A stretch of DNA of 64,000 bases from an uncultured Bacilli bacterium (GTDB taxonomy: Bacteria; Bacillota_I; Bacilli_A; RF39; UBA660). The notes under the pieces are model-generated. The model was not told the DNA's origin and made no database searches. It saw nothing but the letters and a program-made list of their open reading frames with translations. The stretch covers positions 1 through 64,000 of the forward strand of contig CANQCR010000005.1 of the NCBI GenBank assembly GCA_947589735.1. Direction: 5' to 3'. Positions 45,890 through 55,441 of this stretch are shown in pieces; the stretch's first letter is position 1, and each line of letters starts with the position of its first letter. The translations under genes were made by a program, and so were the position numbers.

Positions 45890-46809
45890 TGAACTTTGAT
45901 TATCGTTATGGAAATACATGGTATAACTATTATAATCCAGTTGGAATTAAGAGTATAGAGTATGAAATAATGGCTCCTCCGCAAGAGCAAAAGAACCAAC
46001 CTGGACTTGAATATCTTATGAATCCTCGACCAATTTTTGATAATCCTAATTATAAAGGTAGTGGCAAACTAAAAGATAAGGTTGCTATAATAACGGGTGG
46101 TGATAGTGGTTTAGGTCGAGCTGCCGCTGTCGCTTTTGCTAAAGAAGGAGCTAAAGTAGTTATTCCTTATTATAATGAGCATATTGATGCCGAAGAAACA
46201 AAAAAATATATTGAAAGTTTAGATGGTGAGTGTCTTCTTTTAAGCGGTGATATTACTGATGAATCTTTTTGTAAGAAAATAGTTGATGAAACGTTAAAAC
46301 GTTTTGGTAAAATCGATATTCTTGTTAACAATGCCGGTGTGCAATATCAACAAGATGAGTTAACGTCTATTAGTGATGAACAATTCGATTGGACAATGAA
46401 AGTTAATGTTTATGGAATGTTTTATCTAACGAAAGAAGTTTTGCCACACTTAAAAAGTGGGGCTTCCATAATTAATTTAACATCTGTTACAACCTTTTAT
46501 GGTGAACCACAACTAATTGATTATGTAACTACTAAAGGAGCTATTGTTGGTTTTACGCGTTCGTTAGCTCGTAACTTAGCTTTAAAAAATATTCGTGTTA
46601 ATGCTATAGCGCCGGGATTCTTTTGGACTCCTCTTCAACCTGCCTGTTGGGAGGAAGATAAAATACCATCACTTGGTAGTGATGCGGCTATGGCAAGGGG
46701 AGCGATGCCTTATGAATTAGCCCCTACTTTTGTCTTTTTAGCCAGTGATGATTCAAGTTATATGACAGGGCAAGTTATTCATAACAATGGTGGTCAAATA
46801 ATGGGATAA
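45889..46809 (+). CDS. Short-chain dehydrogenase/reductase of the YhdF/YdaD general-stress type
   Basis: 306 residues from the ATG at 45889. The N-terminal extension (QPGLEYLMNPRPIF then YKGSGKLKDK) before the Rossmann fold is typical of the B. subtilis YhdF/YdaD/YhxC group. The cofactor loop is TGGDSGLGRAAAVAF; NNAG is present; the catalytic Ser is in NLTSV and the YxxxK in DYVTTKGA. Probably reduces or oxidises small alcohols, aldehydes or sugars; the substrate is not determined. Confidence 0.88.
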   Translation: MNFDYRYGNTWYNYYNPVGIKSIEYEIMAPPQEQKNQPGLEYLMNPRPIFDNPNYKGSGKLKDKVAIITGGDSGLGRAAAVAFAKEGAKVVIPYYNEHIDAEETKKYIESLDGECLLLSGDITDESFCKKIVDETLKRFGKIDILVNNAGVQYQQDELTSISDEQFDWTMKVNVYGMFYLTKEVLPHLKSGASIINLTSVTTFYGEPQLIDYVTTKGAIVGFTRSLARNLALKNIRVNAIAPGFFWTPLQPACWEEDKIPSLGSDAAMARGAMPYELAPTFVFLASDDSSYMTGQVIHNNGGQIMG

Positions 46810-46835
46810 AATACTTTTATAGAGTATTTTATTTT
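46808..46835 (+). terminator. Terminator after the SDR gene
   Basis: AAAATACT and AGTATTTT form a stem with a 7-base loop, followed by ATTTTG. The stop codon of the SDR is inside the left arm. Confidence 0.6.
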
Positions 46836-46836
46836 G

Positions 46837-46865
46837 TTGAAATAAGGTAGCATTTATAATATAAT
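46837..46865 (+). promoter_or_regulatory. Promoter of the surface-protein/glycosidase pair
   Basis: TTGAAA (46837-46842), exactly 17 bases, then TATAAT (46860-46865), 28 bases before the start codon. Confidence 0.82.
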
Positions 46866-46893
46866 ACTGAATAGTAGAGTTGAGGTAAGTAGG

Positions 46894-48087
46894 ATGAAGT
46901 TTGATTTTCGAAAAGTATTTGTTATCGTTAGTGCTATTTTTCTAAGTTTTATGGTGAGCTTTTATGGTTACCGTTTAGTTCATTTTTATCTTAAGGAAAA
47001 AGAGAAAGATACAACAACTTATACAATGATTGCGTATTTAACTAAAGAAGAAAACCTCATTAATAATAAATTAATTAAAGAGGAAAATAGATATTATTTC
47101 CCAAAAGATGCCGAGAATAATTATTTATATTTTAGTGGTTTAATGTACCGAATTCTTTATATGGATGATAAGACTATTTATGCGATTACTGATGAAGTTA
47201 TTACTAAATTAAAATACGGCATAACAAGTGATTATAATAGTTCTAATGTTAAAGTATGGTTAAATGAAGTCTTTTTAAATAATCTTAATAAAGAGTATTT
47301 AAATAGTGATGAAGTAAGACTTATAAATAAGGAGTTATATCAAAAAATTGGCGCTAAAGAAAGCCCTATTGTAGACCATGATATGTGGGTTTTAGATAAT
47401 GATGAGGGGCTTGTTTTAACTTCTACGGGTGAACTTATGAAACCAACTAATTATGAAGATTTCTTGGGTATTAAACCCTTAATTGAATTAAATGGTACTA
47501 AAAAATATATTACGGGTAAAGGTAGTATTGAAGAACCTTATTTATTTGAAGAAAGAGGCGCTAGTACTTTAAATGATTTATATGTAGGAGATTATTTGAT
47601 ATATAATGGTATGACTTTCCGCCTTATTGAAAAGAATGATGGTAGTGTTAAAGTTTTAAGCGTTGATAAATTAGATAAGCAATTAGCTTTTTCTGACAAA
47701 AGTAATGTTTATCAAACAAATAATAAAAAAGCTTTAGGTTATTATTTAAATAATACTTATCTAGATTTATTAAATAAAGATGATCTCATTTTAACTAAAT
47801 GGTATACTGGTGATTATCATTTTGATTATAAAGAAACTTTAAGTAGTAGTCTTAACGCTTATGTTGGTTTATTAAAAATTGGTGATTATTTTATTATGGA
47901 TTCTTTAAATAGTTACTTATTAACAAGAAGCGGTAATTATGTTTATACTATTAATAGCGAAGGTGGTTTATCCCTTACCTCTCCAACTAAAGTGCTTGAT
48001 ATTTATCCCGTTTTAACTTTAAAGAGTGATTTAAATGTCGGTAGTGGTTTAGGATATATGGATAATCCTTATGTAGTAGGTGAGTAA
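46894..48087 (+). CDS. Membrane-anchored extracellular protein with two similar domains
   Basis: 397 residues. One N-terminal membrane helix (VFVIVSAIFLSFMVSFYGYRLV) acts as uncleaved anchor, the rest being outside. The outer part contains two related units of about 170 residues, each with a YFSGLMYRILYMDD / LIYNGMTFRLIEKNDG segment and ending in a GxGxxxxPY motif (GKGSIEEPYLF and GSGLGYMDNPYVV). This repeat type is common in surface proteins of gut Bacillota; I do not know its ligand. The next gene begins right at its stop, so the two are co-expressed. Confidence 0.75.
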   Translation: MKFDFRKVFVIVSAIFLSFMVSFYGYRLVHFYLKEKEKDTTTYTMIAYLTKEENLINNKLIKEENRYYFPKDAENNYLYFSGLMYRILYMDDKTIYAITDEVITKLKYGITSDYNSSNVKVWLNEVFLNNLNKEYLNSDEVRLINKELYQKIGAKESPIVDHDMWVLDNDEGLVLTSTGELMKPTNYEDFLGIKPLIELNGTKKYITGKGSIEEPYLFEERGASTLNDLYVGDYLIYNGMTFRLIEKNDGSVKVLSVDKLDKQLAFSDKSNVYQTNNKKALGYYLNNTYLDLLNKDDLILTKWYTGDYHFDYKETLSSSLNAYVGLLKIGDYFIMDSLNSYLLTRSGNYVYTINSEGGLSLTSPTKVLDIYPVLTLKSDLNVGSGLGYMDNPYVVGE

Positions 48088-49191
48088 ATGATTAAAAAGA
48101 AAATAAAAAAAGAAGATAATATTGATACGCCTTTAAATACTACAGAAGCTAGCGTTAAGGAAGATAAAAAAATAAAAAAGAAAATACCGCTTTGGATTGT
48201 TATTATTATGGCCATTTTAGATTTAGGGGCTATTGGGTGTTTAGTATTAGCATATGGACCTAATGAAGATTTTAAAGAGTTTCTTATCACAACCGCGATG
48301 TCAACAATGAATCATAAATATTTAGCGCGGATGATTTATGATGAAGAGACGATTAACCAAGTTTTAAGAGAAAATACGATAGTTGAAATTGATGAAGTGA
48401 CTAACCCTGATGAAATTACTATTGGTAGCTATGAAACACAAAATTATGAATCAAAATATGAAGAACAAATCTTAAAGAAAGATCCTAATAATGATGTTTA
48501 TAAAATTTTAAAGATTAAAGAAAACAATAATACTTATTATATTGCTGTTATCTATGATCCAGCCAGAATAAGTTTAGCTTTCTCATCCACTCCGGGTGTT
48601 AGAGGTGAAAAAATAAAGACTATTGCTAAAAGAAATAATGCACTGTTAGCTATTAATGCAAGCGGTTTTGAAGATCCTAAGGGTGAAGGTAATGGCGCTA
48701 ATGCTACTGGCGTTGTTATTCATAATGGCAAGGTTGTTTATAGAGGACGCCCTAATCATTGGGGTGGCGGTTTAGTTGGTTTTGATAAAAATTATAAACT
48801 TGTCTTAACGAAAAAGAGTGCAGAAGTAGCTATTAAAAATGGCATGTGGGATGCCGTTCAGTTTGGACCATTCTTAATCGTTAATGGTAAAGAGGCTTCT
48901 ATTAAAGGTAGTGGCGGGGGTGTTCACCCTAGAACGATTATTGCTCAACGTCGTGATGGTATTGTTCTTTTTATCATTATTGATGGAACCGGTGTTAAAA
49001 AAGGATATCGGGGTGGTGCTAGTTTTAAAGAAGTAATTAAGGTTTTAAAACGTTATAAAGTTTATAATGCTTCTAATCTAGATGGTGGTGCTTCTAGTAT
49101 TTTAGTTGAAAAAGATAAAATTGTTAATAATCCGGTGGGTTATTCAGCAACAGGTGAGAGATTTCACCCTAATGCTTGGATAGTAAAATAG
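48088..49191 (+). CDS. Phosphodiester glycosidase family (NAGPA domain) membrane protein
   Basis: 367 residues. A Lys-rich cytoplasmic start and one membrane helix (IPLWIVIIMAILDLGAIGCLVLA) precede an extracellular NAGPA-type domain: ALLAINASGF, VVIHNGKVVYRG, FGPFLIVNGK, HPRTIIAQ and NLDGGASSILV are its hallmarks. Related proteins uncover GlcNAc-1-phosphodiesters or act on wall or exopolysaccharide phosphodiesters (family knowledge); the substrate here is unknown. It follows the previous gene with no gap. Confidence 0.87.
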   Translation: MIKKKIKKEDNIDTPLNTTEASVKEDKKIKKKIPLWIVIIMAILDLGAIGCLVLAYGPNEDFKEFLITTAMSTMNHKYLARMIYDEETINQVLRENTIVEIDEVTNPDEITIGSYETQNYESKYEEQILKKDPNNDVYKILKIKENNNTYYIAVIYDPARISLAFSSTPGVRGEKIKTIAKRNNALLAINASGFEDPKGEGNGANATGVVIHNGKVVYRGRPNHWGGGLVGFDKNYKLVLTKKSAEVAIKNGMWDAVQFGPFLIVNGKEASIKGSGGGVHPRTIIAQRRDGIVLFIIIDGTGVKKGYRGGASFKEVIKVLKRYKVYNASNLDGGASSILVEKDKIVNNPVGYSATGERFHPNAWIVK

Positions 49192-49298
49192 GTGCATTTA
49201 GCTTATATAATTTATATATATTTGATAATCATTTATGAAATAATACCTTTTAAAATCATAAAATTAATGGTATACTTTTATAAGAGAGGAGTGTGCAT

Positions 49299-50003
49299 AT
49301 GAGTCGTGCGGAATTAAAAAAGAACGCTAAAGCATCTTTAAAAGGAAATTATGGTCAAGCCATTTTGTTGATGCTTTTAACAATGGCTATTCCTGTTTCT
49401 ATTTCTTTAGTAGGTTGTTCAGTTATGGGACTCGATTTTTCAGCTAATGGCTTTGATGTTGTTAAGTTTGGTAGTGATTGGTTAATCCTAGAACTTATCA
49501 TTTATATAGTAACTTCAGCTATAGCTTTAGGTATGGTAAACTTTTTCTTAAAAATATCTCGTAATAAGGAAGCATCTGTTGGTGACTTGTTTAGTAAGGT
49601 AAATCTTTTCTTCCTATATATAGGAACAAGTTTTATTACCGGTATCATTATTGGTTTAGGAATGATTTTACTTGTTGTTCCTGGTGTGATTGCAACTCTT
49701 AATTATGCTTTAGTAGACTATATTTTAATTGATAATCCAGAATTAGGTATTGTTGGAAGTATAAAGAAGAGTAAAGAAATGATGAAAGGTCATCGTGTTG
49801 AATTATTTGTTTTAGTTTTAAGTTTCATTGGTTGGACTATTCTTGCTAGCCTTACTTTTGGTCTTTTACTTTTCTGGTTAATCCCTTATATGAATGTTAC
49901 AATGGCTAACTTCTATAATAAATTAAGAGGACCAGTTGAAGAAGAGGTTGAAGAGGAAAAAGAAGAAGAACCAGAAATCTTAGATGAAGATGTCGAAATA
50001 TAA
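49299..50003 (+). CDS. DUF975-like integral membrane protein
   Basis: 234 residues with about five hydrophobic segments. The start SRAELKKNAKASLKGNYGQAILL is typical of DUF975 proteins, and DLFSKVNLFFLY, LDNPELGIVGSIKKSKEMMKGHRVELF and the Glu-rich tail also fit. The ATG at 49299 has AGGAG seven bases upstream; the tracked GTG is rejected. A TGGTATACT extended -10 lies about 24 bases upstream. The family has no established function. Confidence 0.8.
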   Translation: MSRAELKKNAKASLKGNYGQAILLMLLTMAIPVSISLVGCSVMGLDFSANGFDVVKFGSDWLILELIIYIVTSAIALGMVNFFLKISRNKEASVGDLFSKVNLFFLYIGTSFITGIIIGLGMILLVVPGVIATLNYALVDYILIDNPELGIVGSIKKSKEMMKGHRVELFVLVLSFIGWTILASLTFGLLLFWLIPYMNVTMANFYNKLRGPVEEEVEEEKEEEPEILDEDVEI

Positions 50004-50026
50004 GGTAATTTAATTACCTTTTTTTG
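50002..50026 (+). terminator. Terminator after the DUF975-like gene
   Basis: AAGGTAA and TTACCTT form a stem followed by TTTTT, directly after the stop codon. Confidence 0.75.
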
Positions 50027-50107
50027 ATGCTTAAAAAGGATTTTAACATCCTTGTTTTATATTAGAAATAGTGATAAAATAAGCACAACAATGAGAGGAG
50101 GATTAAG

Positions 50108-52057
50108 ATGTTTGAGTTAGTTTCTGAATACACGCCATCTGGTGATCAACCTAAGGCTATTGAAAAATTAGTTGAAGGTATTAAAGAAGGTAAGAAAGAT
50201 CAAGTTTTACTTGGCGCCACTGGTACTGGTAAAACATTTACGATTGCAAATGTTATTAAAGAAGTTAATAAGCCAACCTTAGTCCTTGCTCATAATAAAA
50301 CTTTAGCGGGTCAATTATATGGTGAGTTTAAAGAGTTATTTCCTCATAATCATGTTGAATATTTTGTATCTTATTATGATTATTATCAACCGGAAGCATA
50401 TGTTGCTAAAACGGATACTTATATTGAAAAAGATGCGGCTATCAATGATGAGATTGATGAGTTAAGACATTCCGCAACGGGCGCTTTACTTGATAATAAA
50501 GATGTCATTGTTATCGCTAGTGTTTCTTGCATTTATGGTATTGGTGATATTGATGATTACCGGGATAAAATGCTTGTTTTAAGATGTGGTGAGACGGTTG
50601 AAAGAGATGCGATTATTGAACGTTTAATTGAGATGCTTTATGAGCGCAATAATATGGACTTTAAACGGGGTACTTTTCGAGCTAAAGGGGATGTTTTAGA
50701 AATAATTCCTGTTAACCAGCATAGTAAAGGTGTTAGAGTTGAATTCTTTGGTGATGAGATTGACCGCATTTCTGAGTTTGATGTTGTAACGGGTGCTATC
50801 TTAACGAATAAACAGACGATATCCATCTTCCCAGCTAGTCACTTTGTGACATCAGAAGAAAAATTAAATCAAGCTTGTGATAATATTGAAAAAGAATTAG
50901 AAGAACGTTTAGAATATTTTAAAAAAGAAAATAAATTGCTTGAATATCAACGCTTGGAAGAACGGACTAAGTATGACCTTGAAATGCTAAGAGAAACAGG
51001 CTTTTGCCGGGGTGTCGAAAATTACTCTCGGCATTTAGCTTTAAGAGGTCCAGGAGAGACGCCAACGACTTTAATGGACTTTTTTGGTGATGATTTCCTT
51101 TTAGTTATCGATGAATCACATGTTACAATTCCTCAAGTACGTGGTATGTATAATGGTGATAGGGCTCGTAAAGAAGTTTTAGTTGAATATGGCTTTCGTC
51201 TTCCTAGTGCTTTGGATAATCGCCCTTTAAAGTTTGATGAGTTTGAAGCTAAAAAAGGTCAAACGATATATATATCAGCAACCCCAGGCGATTATGAACT
51301 TGCCAAGACTCACCATGAAGTTGTTGAACAGATTATTCGTCCAACCGGTTTATTAGATCCTAAAATTAGTATTCATCCAACGAAGAATCAAATTGATGAT
51401 TTATTAGAGAATATCAATGAATGTATTGAAAAGAAAGCCCGTGTTTTAATAACGACTTTAACCATTCGTATGGCCGAAGAATTAACTAATTATCTAAAGA
51501 AAGCGGATATTAAAGTAGCTTACTTACATAATGAGATTAAAACATTAGAACGAATGGAAATTATTCATGACTTAAGAACCGGTAAATATGATGTTTTAGT
51601 TGGTATTAACTTATTAAGAGAAGGATTAGATATTCCAGAAGTTGAATTAATTGCGATAATGGATGCGGATAAACAAGGTTTCTTAAGAAGTGAGCGAAGC
51701 TTAATTCAGACCATCGGTCGGGCCGCTCGTAATGCGAATGGTCATGTTATTATGTATGCTGATGAAATTAGTGAATCAATGGATTTAGCTATTAAGGAGA
51801 CGAACCGAAGAAGAGAAATCCAAGAAGCATATAATACGGAACATGGTATCACGCCTAAGACGATTATTAAAGCCATTCGGGAAGTTATATCTAATAATAA
51901 AAATGTTACTAAGAAAAAACGTGAGAAATTATCTAAACATGAAAAGATTGACTTAATGGCTCAAATTGAAGCCGAAATGCATGAAGCAGCTAAAAACTTA
52001 GACTTTGAGCGCGCTATGGAATTAAGAGATGCTCTATTTGAAATTCGTAGTGAATAG
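50108..52057 (+). CDS. uvrB: Excinuclease ABC subunit B
   Basis: Damage-verifying helicase-like subunit of nucleotide excision repair. [18 protein letters not shown], Walker [10 protein letters not shown], the beta-hairpin region [28 protein letters not shown], and the C-terminal UvrC-binding UVR motif ([26 protein letters not shown]) are all present. 649 residues. GAGAGGAGG precedes the ATG. uvrA does not follow in this window. Confidence 0.98.
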   Translation: MFELVSEYTPSGDQPKAIEKLVEGIKEGKKDQVLLGATGTGKTFTIANVIKEVNKPTLVLAHNKTLAGQLYGEFKELFPHNHVEYFVSYYDYYQPEAYVAKTDTYIEKDAAINDEIDELRHSATGALLDNKDVIVIASVSCIYGIGDIDDYRDKMLVLRCGETVERDAIIERLIEMLYERNNMDFKRGTFRAKGDVLEIIPVNQHSKGVRVEFFGDEIDRISEFDVVTGAILTNKQTISIFPASHFVTSEEKLNQACDNIEKELEERLEYFKKENKLLEYQRLEERTKYDLEMLRETGFCRGVENYSRHLALRGPGETPTTLMDFFGDDFLLVIDESHVTIPQVRGMYNGDRARKEVLVEYGFRLPSALDNRPLKFDEFEAKKGQTIYISATPGDYELAKTHHEVVEQIIRPTGLLDPKISIHPTKNQIDDLLENINECIEKKARVLITTLTIRMAEELTNYLKKADIKVAYLHNEIKTLERMEIIHDLRTGKYDVLVGINLLREGLDIPEVELIAIMDADKQGFLRSERSLIQTIGRAARNANGHVIMYADEISESMDLAIKETNRRREIQEAYNTEHGITPKTIIKAIREVISNNKNVTKKKREKLSKHEKIDLMAQIEAEMHEAAKNLDFERAMELRDALFEIRSE

Positions 52058-52094
52058 TTTAAAAATTAAGGCGAAAACAAAGTAAAAATCAAAG

Positions 52095-52120
52095 CGGTAA
52101 GAGTGAAATCTTACCGTTTT
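52095..52120 (+). terminator. Terminator after uvrB
   Basis: CGGTAAGA-GTGAAA-TCTTACCG is an 8-bp stem followed by TTTTG, about 40 bases past the uvrB stop. Confidence 0.7.
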
Positions 52121-52126
52121 GAATAT

Positions 52127-52155
52127 TTGAAATAGCTATAGAATAGTGTTATAAT
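52127..52155 (+). promoter_or_regulatory. Promoter of the yvlD-lgt-yvcK-whiA operon
   Basis: TTGAAA (52127-52132), a 17-base spacer and TATAAT (52150-52155) with an upstream TG making an extended -10. Confidence 0.82.
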
Positions 52156-52171
52156 GAATCAAGGAGAAATT

Positions 52172-52606
52172 ATGAAAAAAGAAGAAATAACAACAGAAAG
52201 AAAATGGAACAAACGTGAAAGTATTAGCCGTTCTTTGGATATTTTTATTCATCTTGTTGGCTATACTTTAGTTTTAATTACAGTATCAATGATTTTTAAC
52301 GATACGGTATTCGTCAAAAACATTTATTGGGGCTTTTTAGCTGTTTTAATTATTTTTGTTTTAAATCGGACGATAAAGCCTGTTTTAACATGGTTGACAA
52401 TTCCTTTAACAGCGATGACTTTAGGATTGTTTTATCCTTTGATTAATGCTTTTATTTTAAAGTTATCCGATTGGATTTTACAATCTAATTTTAATGTTCA
52501 TGGCGTATGGATGTTAATCATTGTATCAGTTGTTATATCAATTATGAATGCTATTATGGATAACTGGATTATCGATGGCATTTTAAAAGGAGGTAAGCGC
52601 AAATGA
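52172..52606 (+). CDS. YvlD-like small membrane protein (phage holin IV superfamily)
   Basis: 144 residues with four predicted membrane helices after a charged start. Such proteins are grouped with four-helix holins, but chromosomal members like B. subtilis YvlD are linked to envelope stress rather than phage lysis. The ATG at 52172 has AAGGAGA four bases upstream; the tracked start lies in the promoter. As in Bacillus it lies upstream of lgt, though hprK, usually between them, is missing. It overlaps lgt by four bases (ATGA). Confidence 0.78.
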   Translation: MKKEEITTERKWNKRESISRSLDIFIHLVGYTLVLITVSMIFNDTVFVKNIYWGFLAVLIIFVLNRTIKPVLTWLTIPLTAMTLGLFYPLINAFILKLSDWILQSNFNVHGVWMLIIVSVVISIMNAIMDNWIIDGILKGGKRK

Positions 52607-53418
52607 GTCCTGTTGCTTTTCATATTTTTGGTTTAACAGTATATTGGTACTCATTATGCATTCTTACAGCCTTTTTTATTGGCTTTTTCCTTGTTTATTT
52701 AGAGATTAAAAGACATCCTAATATTAAAAAAGAATTTTTATATGACTATTTCTTTTATTTAGTACCAATTGTTATTGTTGGCGCTAGACTATATTATGTT
52801 ATCTTTGAGTGGAATGCATATAAGAATAATATTATGCAAGTATTTGCAATTTGGAATGGTGGCCTTGCTATTCATGGCGGGGTTATTGCGGGGTTAATAT
52901 TTACCATTTTCTATACGCGTAAGCATCATATCAATACTTTTAGATTTATGGATATAGTTGCTCCATCGCTCGTTTTAGGTCAAGCAATTGGCCGGTGGGG
53001 AAACTTCTTTAATCAAGAAGCTTTTGGACCCGTTATTTCTTTAGCTAAGTTAAAATCCTTACCCATCCCAAGGTTTGTTATTGATGGCATGAATATTGGT
53101 GGTGTGTATCATCATCCAACTTTCTTTTATGAATCAATGACTTGTCTTTTATGTTTTACTATTTTAATAATTTTATGTAAAAAATATAAAAAGCTTAAAG
53201 TTGGTACTCTAAGTGGCATTTATTTTATCATCTATGGCGTGGAACGCTTCTTTGTCGAGGGGCTTAGAACCGATAGTCTAATGTTAGGACCTATTAAAGT
53301 AGCGCAGTTAGTATCAGTTATTATGGTAATAGCGGGTATTATCTTTATCATCGTATCTTTAAAAAAAGGTGTCTTATATTTAGAACCTGAAGAAAAAGGA
53401 AGGAAGATGAAAGCATAA
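52603..53418 (+). CDS. lgt: Prolipoprotein diacylglyceryl transferase
   Basis: Membrane enzyme that attaches diacylglycerol to the lipobox Cys of lipoproteins such as the YidC encoded here. Seven membrane segments; the signature GQAIGRWGNFFNQEAFG with the essential Arg and Asn, and YGVERFFVEGLRTDSL. 271 residues. Coupled to the previous gene by ATGA and to the next by TAATG. Confidence 0.96.
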   Translation: MSPVAFHIFGLTVYWYSLCILTAFFIGFFLVYLEIKRHPNIKKEFLYDYFFYLVPIVIVGARLYYVIFEWNAYKNNIMQVFAIWNGGLAIHGGVIAGLIFTIFYTRKHHINTFRFMDIVAPSLVLGQAIGRWGNFFNQEAFGPVISLAKLKSLPIPRFVIDGMNIGGVYHHPTFFYESMTCLLCFTILIILCKKYKKLKVGTLSGIYFIIYGVERFFVEGLRTDSLMLGPIKVAQLVSVIMVIAGIIFIIVSLKKGVLYLEPEEKGRKMKA

Positions 53419-54365
53419 TGAAAAAAGTTGTCGTTTTAGGAGGAGGAACAGGGTCTTCAACCCTACTTAGAGGCTTAAAACAGTTCCCTATTGATCTAAC
53501 GGCCATTGTATCTGTTTGTGATGATGGCGGTGGGACTGGTGTTTTAAGAGAAGAGTTTAATATCCCAGCTGTTGGCGATATCAGAAGAGTTTTAGTGGCT
53601 CTATCAGAGACGGAGCCTTTAGTTATGGACCTTTTTAATTATCGTTTTAATACGACAAGTGATTTAGAGGGTCAGACCGTTGGCAATATTTTACTTACAG
53701 CTTGCGCTAAAATAAGTGGTAACTTATCTGATGGTATTGAAGCCTTAAGTAAAGTTATGAACTTAAAAGGTAAAGTGGTTCCACTAACAGAAGATAATGT
53801 CATTTTAATGGCCGATATGAAAGATGGCAGCGTTGTTGAAGGGGAACACAATATTACTTTGTGTAAGAAAGGTGTCAAAAAAGTTTATTATAAAGAGTCA
53901 CCCACTCCAACTAAAGAAGCTATCGAAGCTTTAAAAAGTGCTGATTTAATCATTCTTAGTATGGGTAGCTTGTTTACAAGTATTATTCCTAATCTAATTT
54001 GTGATGATATCATTAAGGCTATCGATGAGAGCCAAGCCAAAGTAATGTATGCTTGCAATATGATGACGCAGCCAGGGGAAACTGATGGCTTTACAGTATC
54101 TGACCATATTAAATTATTAAATGGTTATTTAGGTAAGCATAAAATCGATGTCGTAGTTGCCAATAGTGGTGAAATTGGACCAGAGATAGCTCATAAGTAT
54201 GAAACATTAGAACAAAAAGATGCCGTTCTTTTTGATGAAGATGAAGTAAAGAAAATAGTTAAAGACATCATCAGTGATAACTTCTTTATTATCAATAATA
54301 ATTTAATTCGTCATGATGCGATGAAGTTAAGTTTGCAGATTTTCTCATACTTATTAAAGGACTAG
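53418..54365 (+). CDS. yvcK: YvcK/CofD-like gluconeogenesis factor
   Basis: Nucleotide-sugar (UDP-GlcNAc)-binding protein that in B. subtilis supports growth on gluconeogenic sources and cell wall synthesis. KVVVLGGGTGSSTLLRGLK and VCDDGGGTGVLREEFNIPAVGDIRR are the CofD/YvcK signature, with MTQPGETDGFTVSDH further on. 315 residues. Placed before whiA as in most Bacillota; the usual upstream rapZ (yvcJ) is absent. Confidence 0.93.
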   Translation: MKKVVVLGGGTGSSTLLRGLKQFPIDLTAIVSVCDDGGGTGVLREEFNIPAVGDIRRVLVALSETEPLVMDLFNYRFNTTSDLEGQTVGNILLTACAKISGNLSDGIEALSKVMNLKGKVVPLTEDNVILMADMKDGSVVEGEHNITLCKKGVKKVYYKESPTPTKEAIEALKSADLIILSMGSLFTSIIPNLICDDIIKAIDESQAKVMYACNMMTQPGETDGFTVSDHIKLLNGYLGKHKIDVVVANSGEIGPEIAHKYETLEQKDAVLFDEDEVKKIVKDIISDNFFIINNNLIRHDAMKLSLQIFSYLLKD

Positions 54366-54371
54366 ATATTT

Positions 54372-55295
54372 ATGTCATTTACAAGTGATATTAAAAATGA
54401 AGTAAGTAAGTTAAACCATGAACGCACGGAAATGATTGCTGAATTATCTGTTATTTTAAGAAATAGTGCCATTATTACTGATACTATTAAAATAACTACG
54501 GAAAATGCTAGTGTCGCTAGGTATGTTTTTTCATCAATCAAAGAAATGTATGATGTTTCTCCTAAGATAACTGTAAGGCATGGTTATAACTATATGAAAA
54601 GTTATCTCTATATCTTAGAGATAACTCGGAAAGTTAAAGATATTATCAATGATTTAAGCCTTGATACGAATATTCCAAGAGATTATATTCTTGATGATGA
54701 TTTATCGAAACGAGCTTATTTAAGAGGATTATTTATAGCCTGTGGTAGTATTAATGACCCCAAAAAGTCACGTTATCATTTAGAGTTTTTTGTTGATAAC
54801 TTAGAATATGCTAAGTTTATTAGTAAGTTATTAAATGAATACTATTTAAATAGCAAAGTTTTAAAACGGGATAATAAGTATATGATCTATGTTAAAGAAG
54901 CCGAAAAAATAGGGGATTTTCTTCGAATGATGAACGCTATTAATGCGTTATTCTACTTTGAAGATATTCGTATCTATAGGGATCATAAGAATATGACGAA
55001 TCGTCTTAATAATTGTGAACAAGCCAATGTCGATAAAATTATTGAAACAGCGACGAAACAGGTAAGAGATATTGAGGTGATTGAAGCTGAAGGTGGACTA
55101 GATCTTTTAGATGAAAAAGAAAGATTAGTTGCCACTTACCGTTTAAAATACCCCGAAGCTTCGTTAGTTGAATTAAGTGAAATTATTAGTATTGAAACTG
55201 ATACGAAAATTACTAAATCAGGTTTGTATCATCGCTTTAATAAAATAAAAGCGTTAGCTGAAAGAATTAGAAATAAAAAAGAAAGAAACAAGTAA
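54372..55295 (+). CDS. whiA: DNA-binding protein WhiA
   Basis: Two parts: an N-terminal degenerate LAGLIDADG endonuclease fold (SFTSDIKNEVSKL at the start, RAYLRGLFIACGSINDP in the middle) and a C-terminal helix-turn-helix (YPEASLVELSEII). In B. subtilis WhiA influences cell division and chromosome segregation. 307 residues. It ends the yvlD-lgt-yvcK-whiA operon. Confidence 0.95.
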   Translation: MSFTSDIKNEVSKLNHERTEMIAELSVILRNSAIITDTIKITTENASVARYVFSSIKEMYDVSPKITVRHGYNYMKSYLYILEITRKVKDIINDLSLDTNIPRDYILDDDLSKRAYLRGLFIACGSINDPKKSRYHLEFFVDNLEYAKFISKLLNEYYLNSKVLKRDNKYMIYVKEAEKIGDFLRMMNAINALFYFEDIRIYRDHKNMTNRLNNCEQANVDKIIETATKQVRDIEVIEAEGGLDLLDEKERLVATYRLKYPEASLVELSEIISIETDTKITKSGLYHRFNKIKALAERIRNKKERNK

Positions 55296-55340
55296 CTAAT
55301 ATATCTCGCAAAAAAGTTACTTGTTTTTTTTTTTTTTTTG
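55287..55340 (+). terminator. Strong terminator after whiA with a 16-T tract
   Basis: AACAAGTAACT and AGTTACTTGTT form an 11-bp stem with a 17-base loop; it runs directly into 16 consecutive T (55324-55339), much longer than other terminators of the window. Confidence 0.85.
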
Positions 55341-55350
55341 TTGATATAAT
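55321..55350 (+). promoter_or_regulatory. Candidate adhesin promoter with a homopolymer spacer
   Basis: TATAAT at 55345-55350 lies 91 bases before the adhesin start. At the -35 distance TTGTTT (55321-55326) is present, and the 18-base spacer is almost wholly the T16 tract. The -35 match is weak. The TTGATA at 55341 could serve as the -35 of another start, so the promoter is not settled. Confidence 0.4.
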
Positions 55351-55441
55351 GATTTAGAAAAGGATAGATAAAGATAGTAATGTCCAAATATTGAATCTAT
55401 TTTAAATATAAAAAGAATTATTAAGAAAAGTAGGAGAAGTT

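Noticed and set aside
52172-52606. Phage holin indicating a prophage
   Set aside because: It is embedded in the lgt-yvcK-whiA operon with no phage genes; chromosomal YvlD-type proteins explain it.
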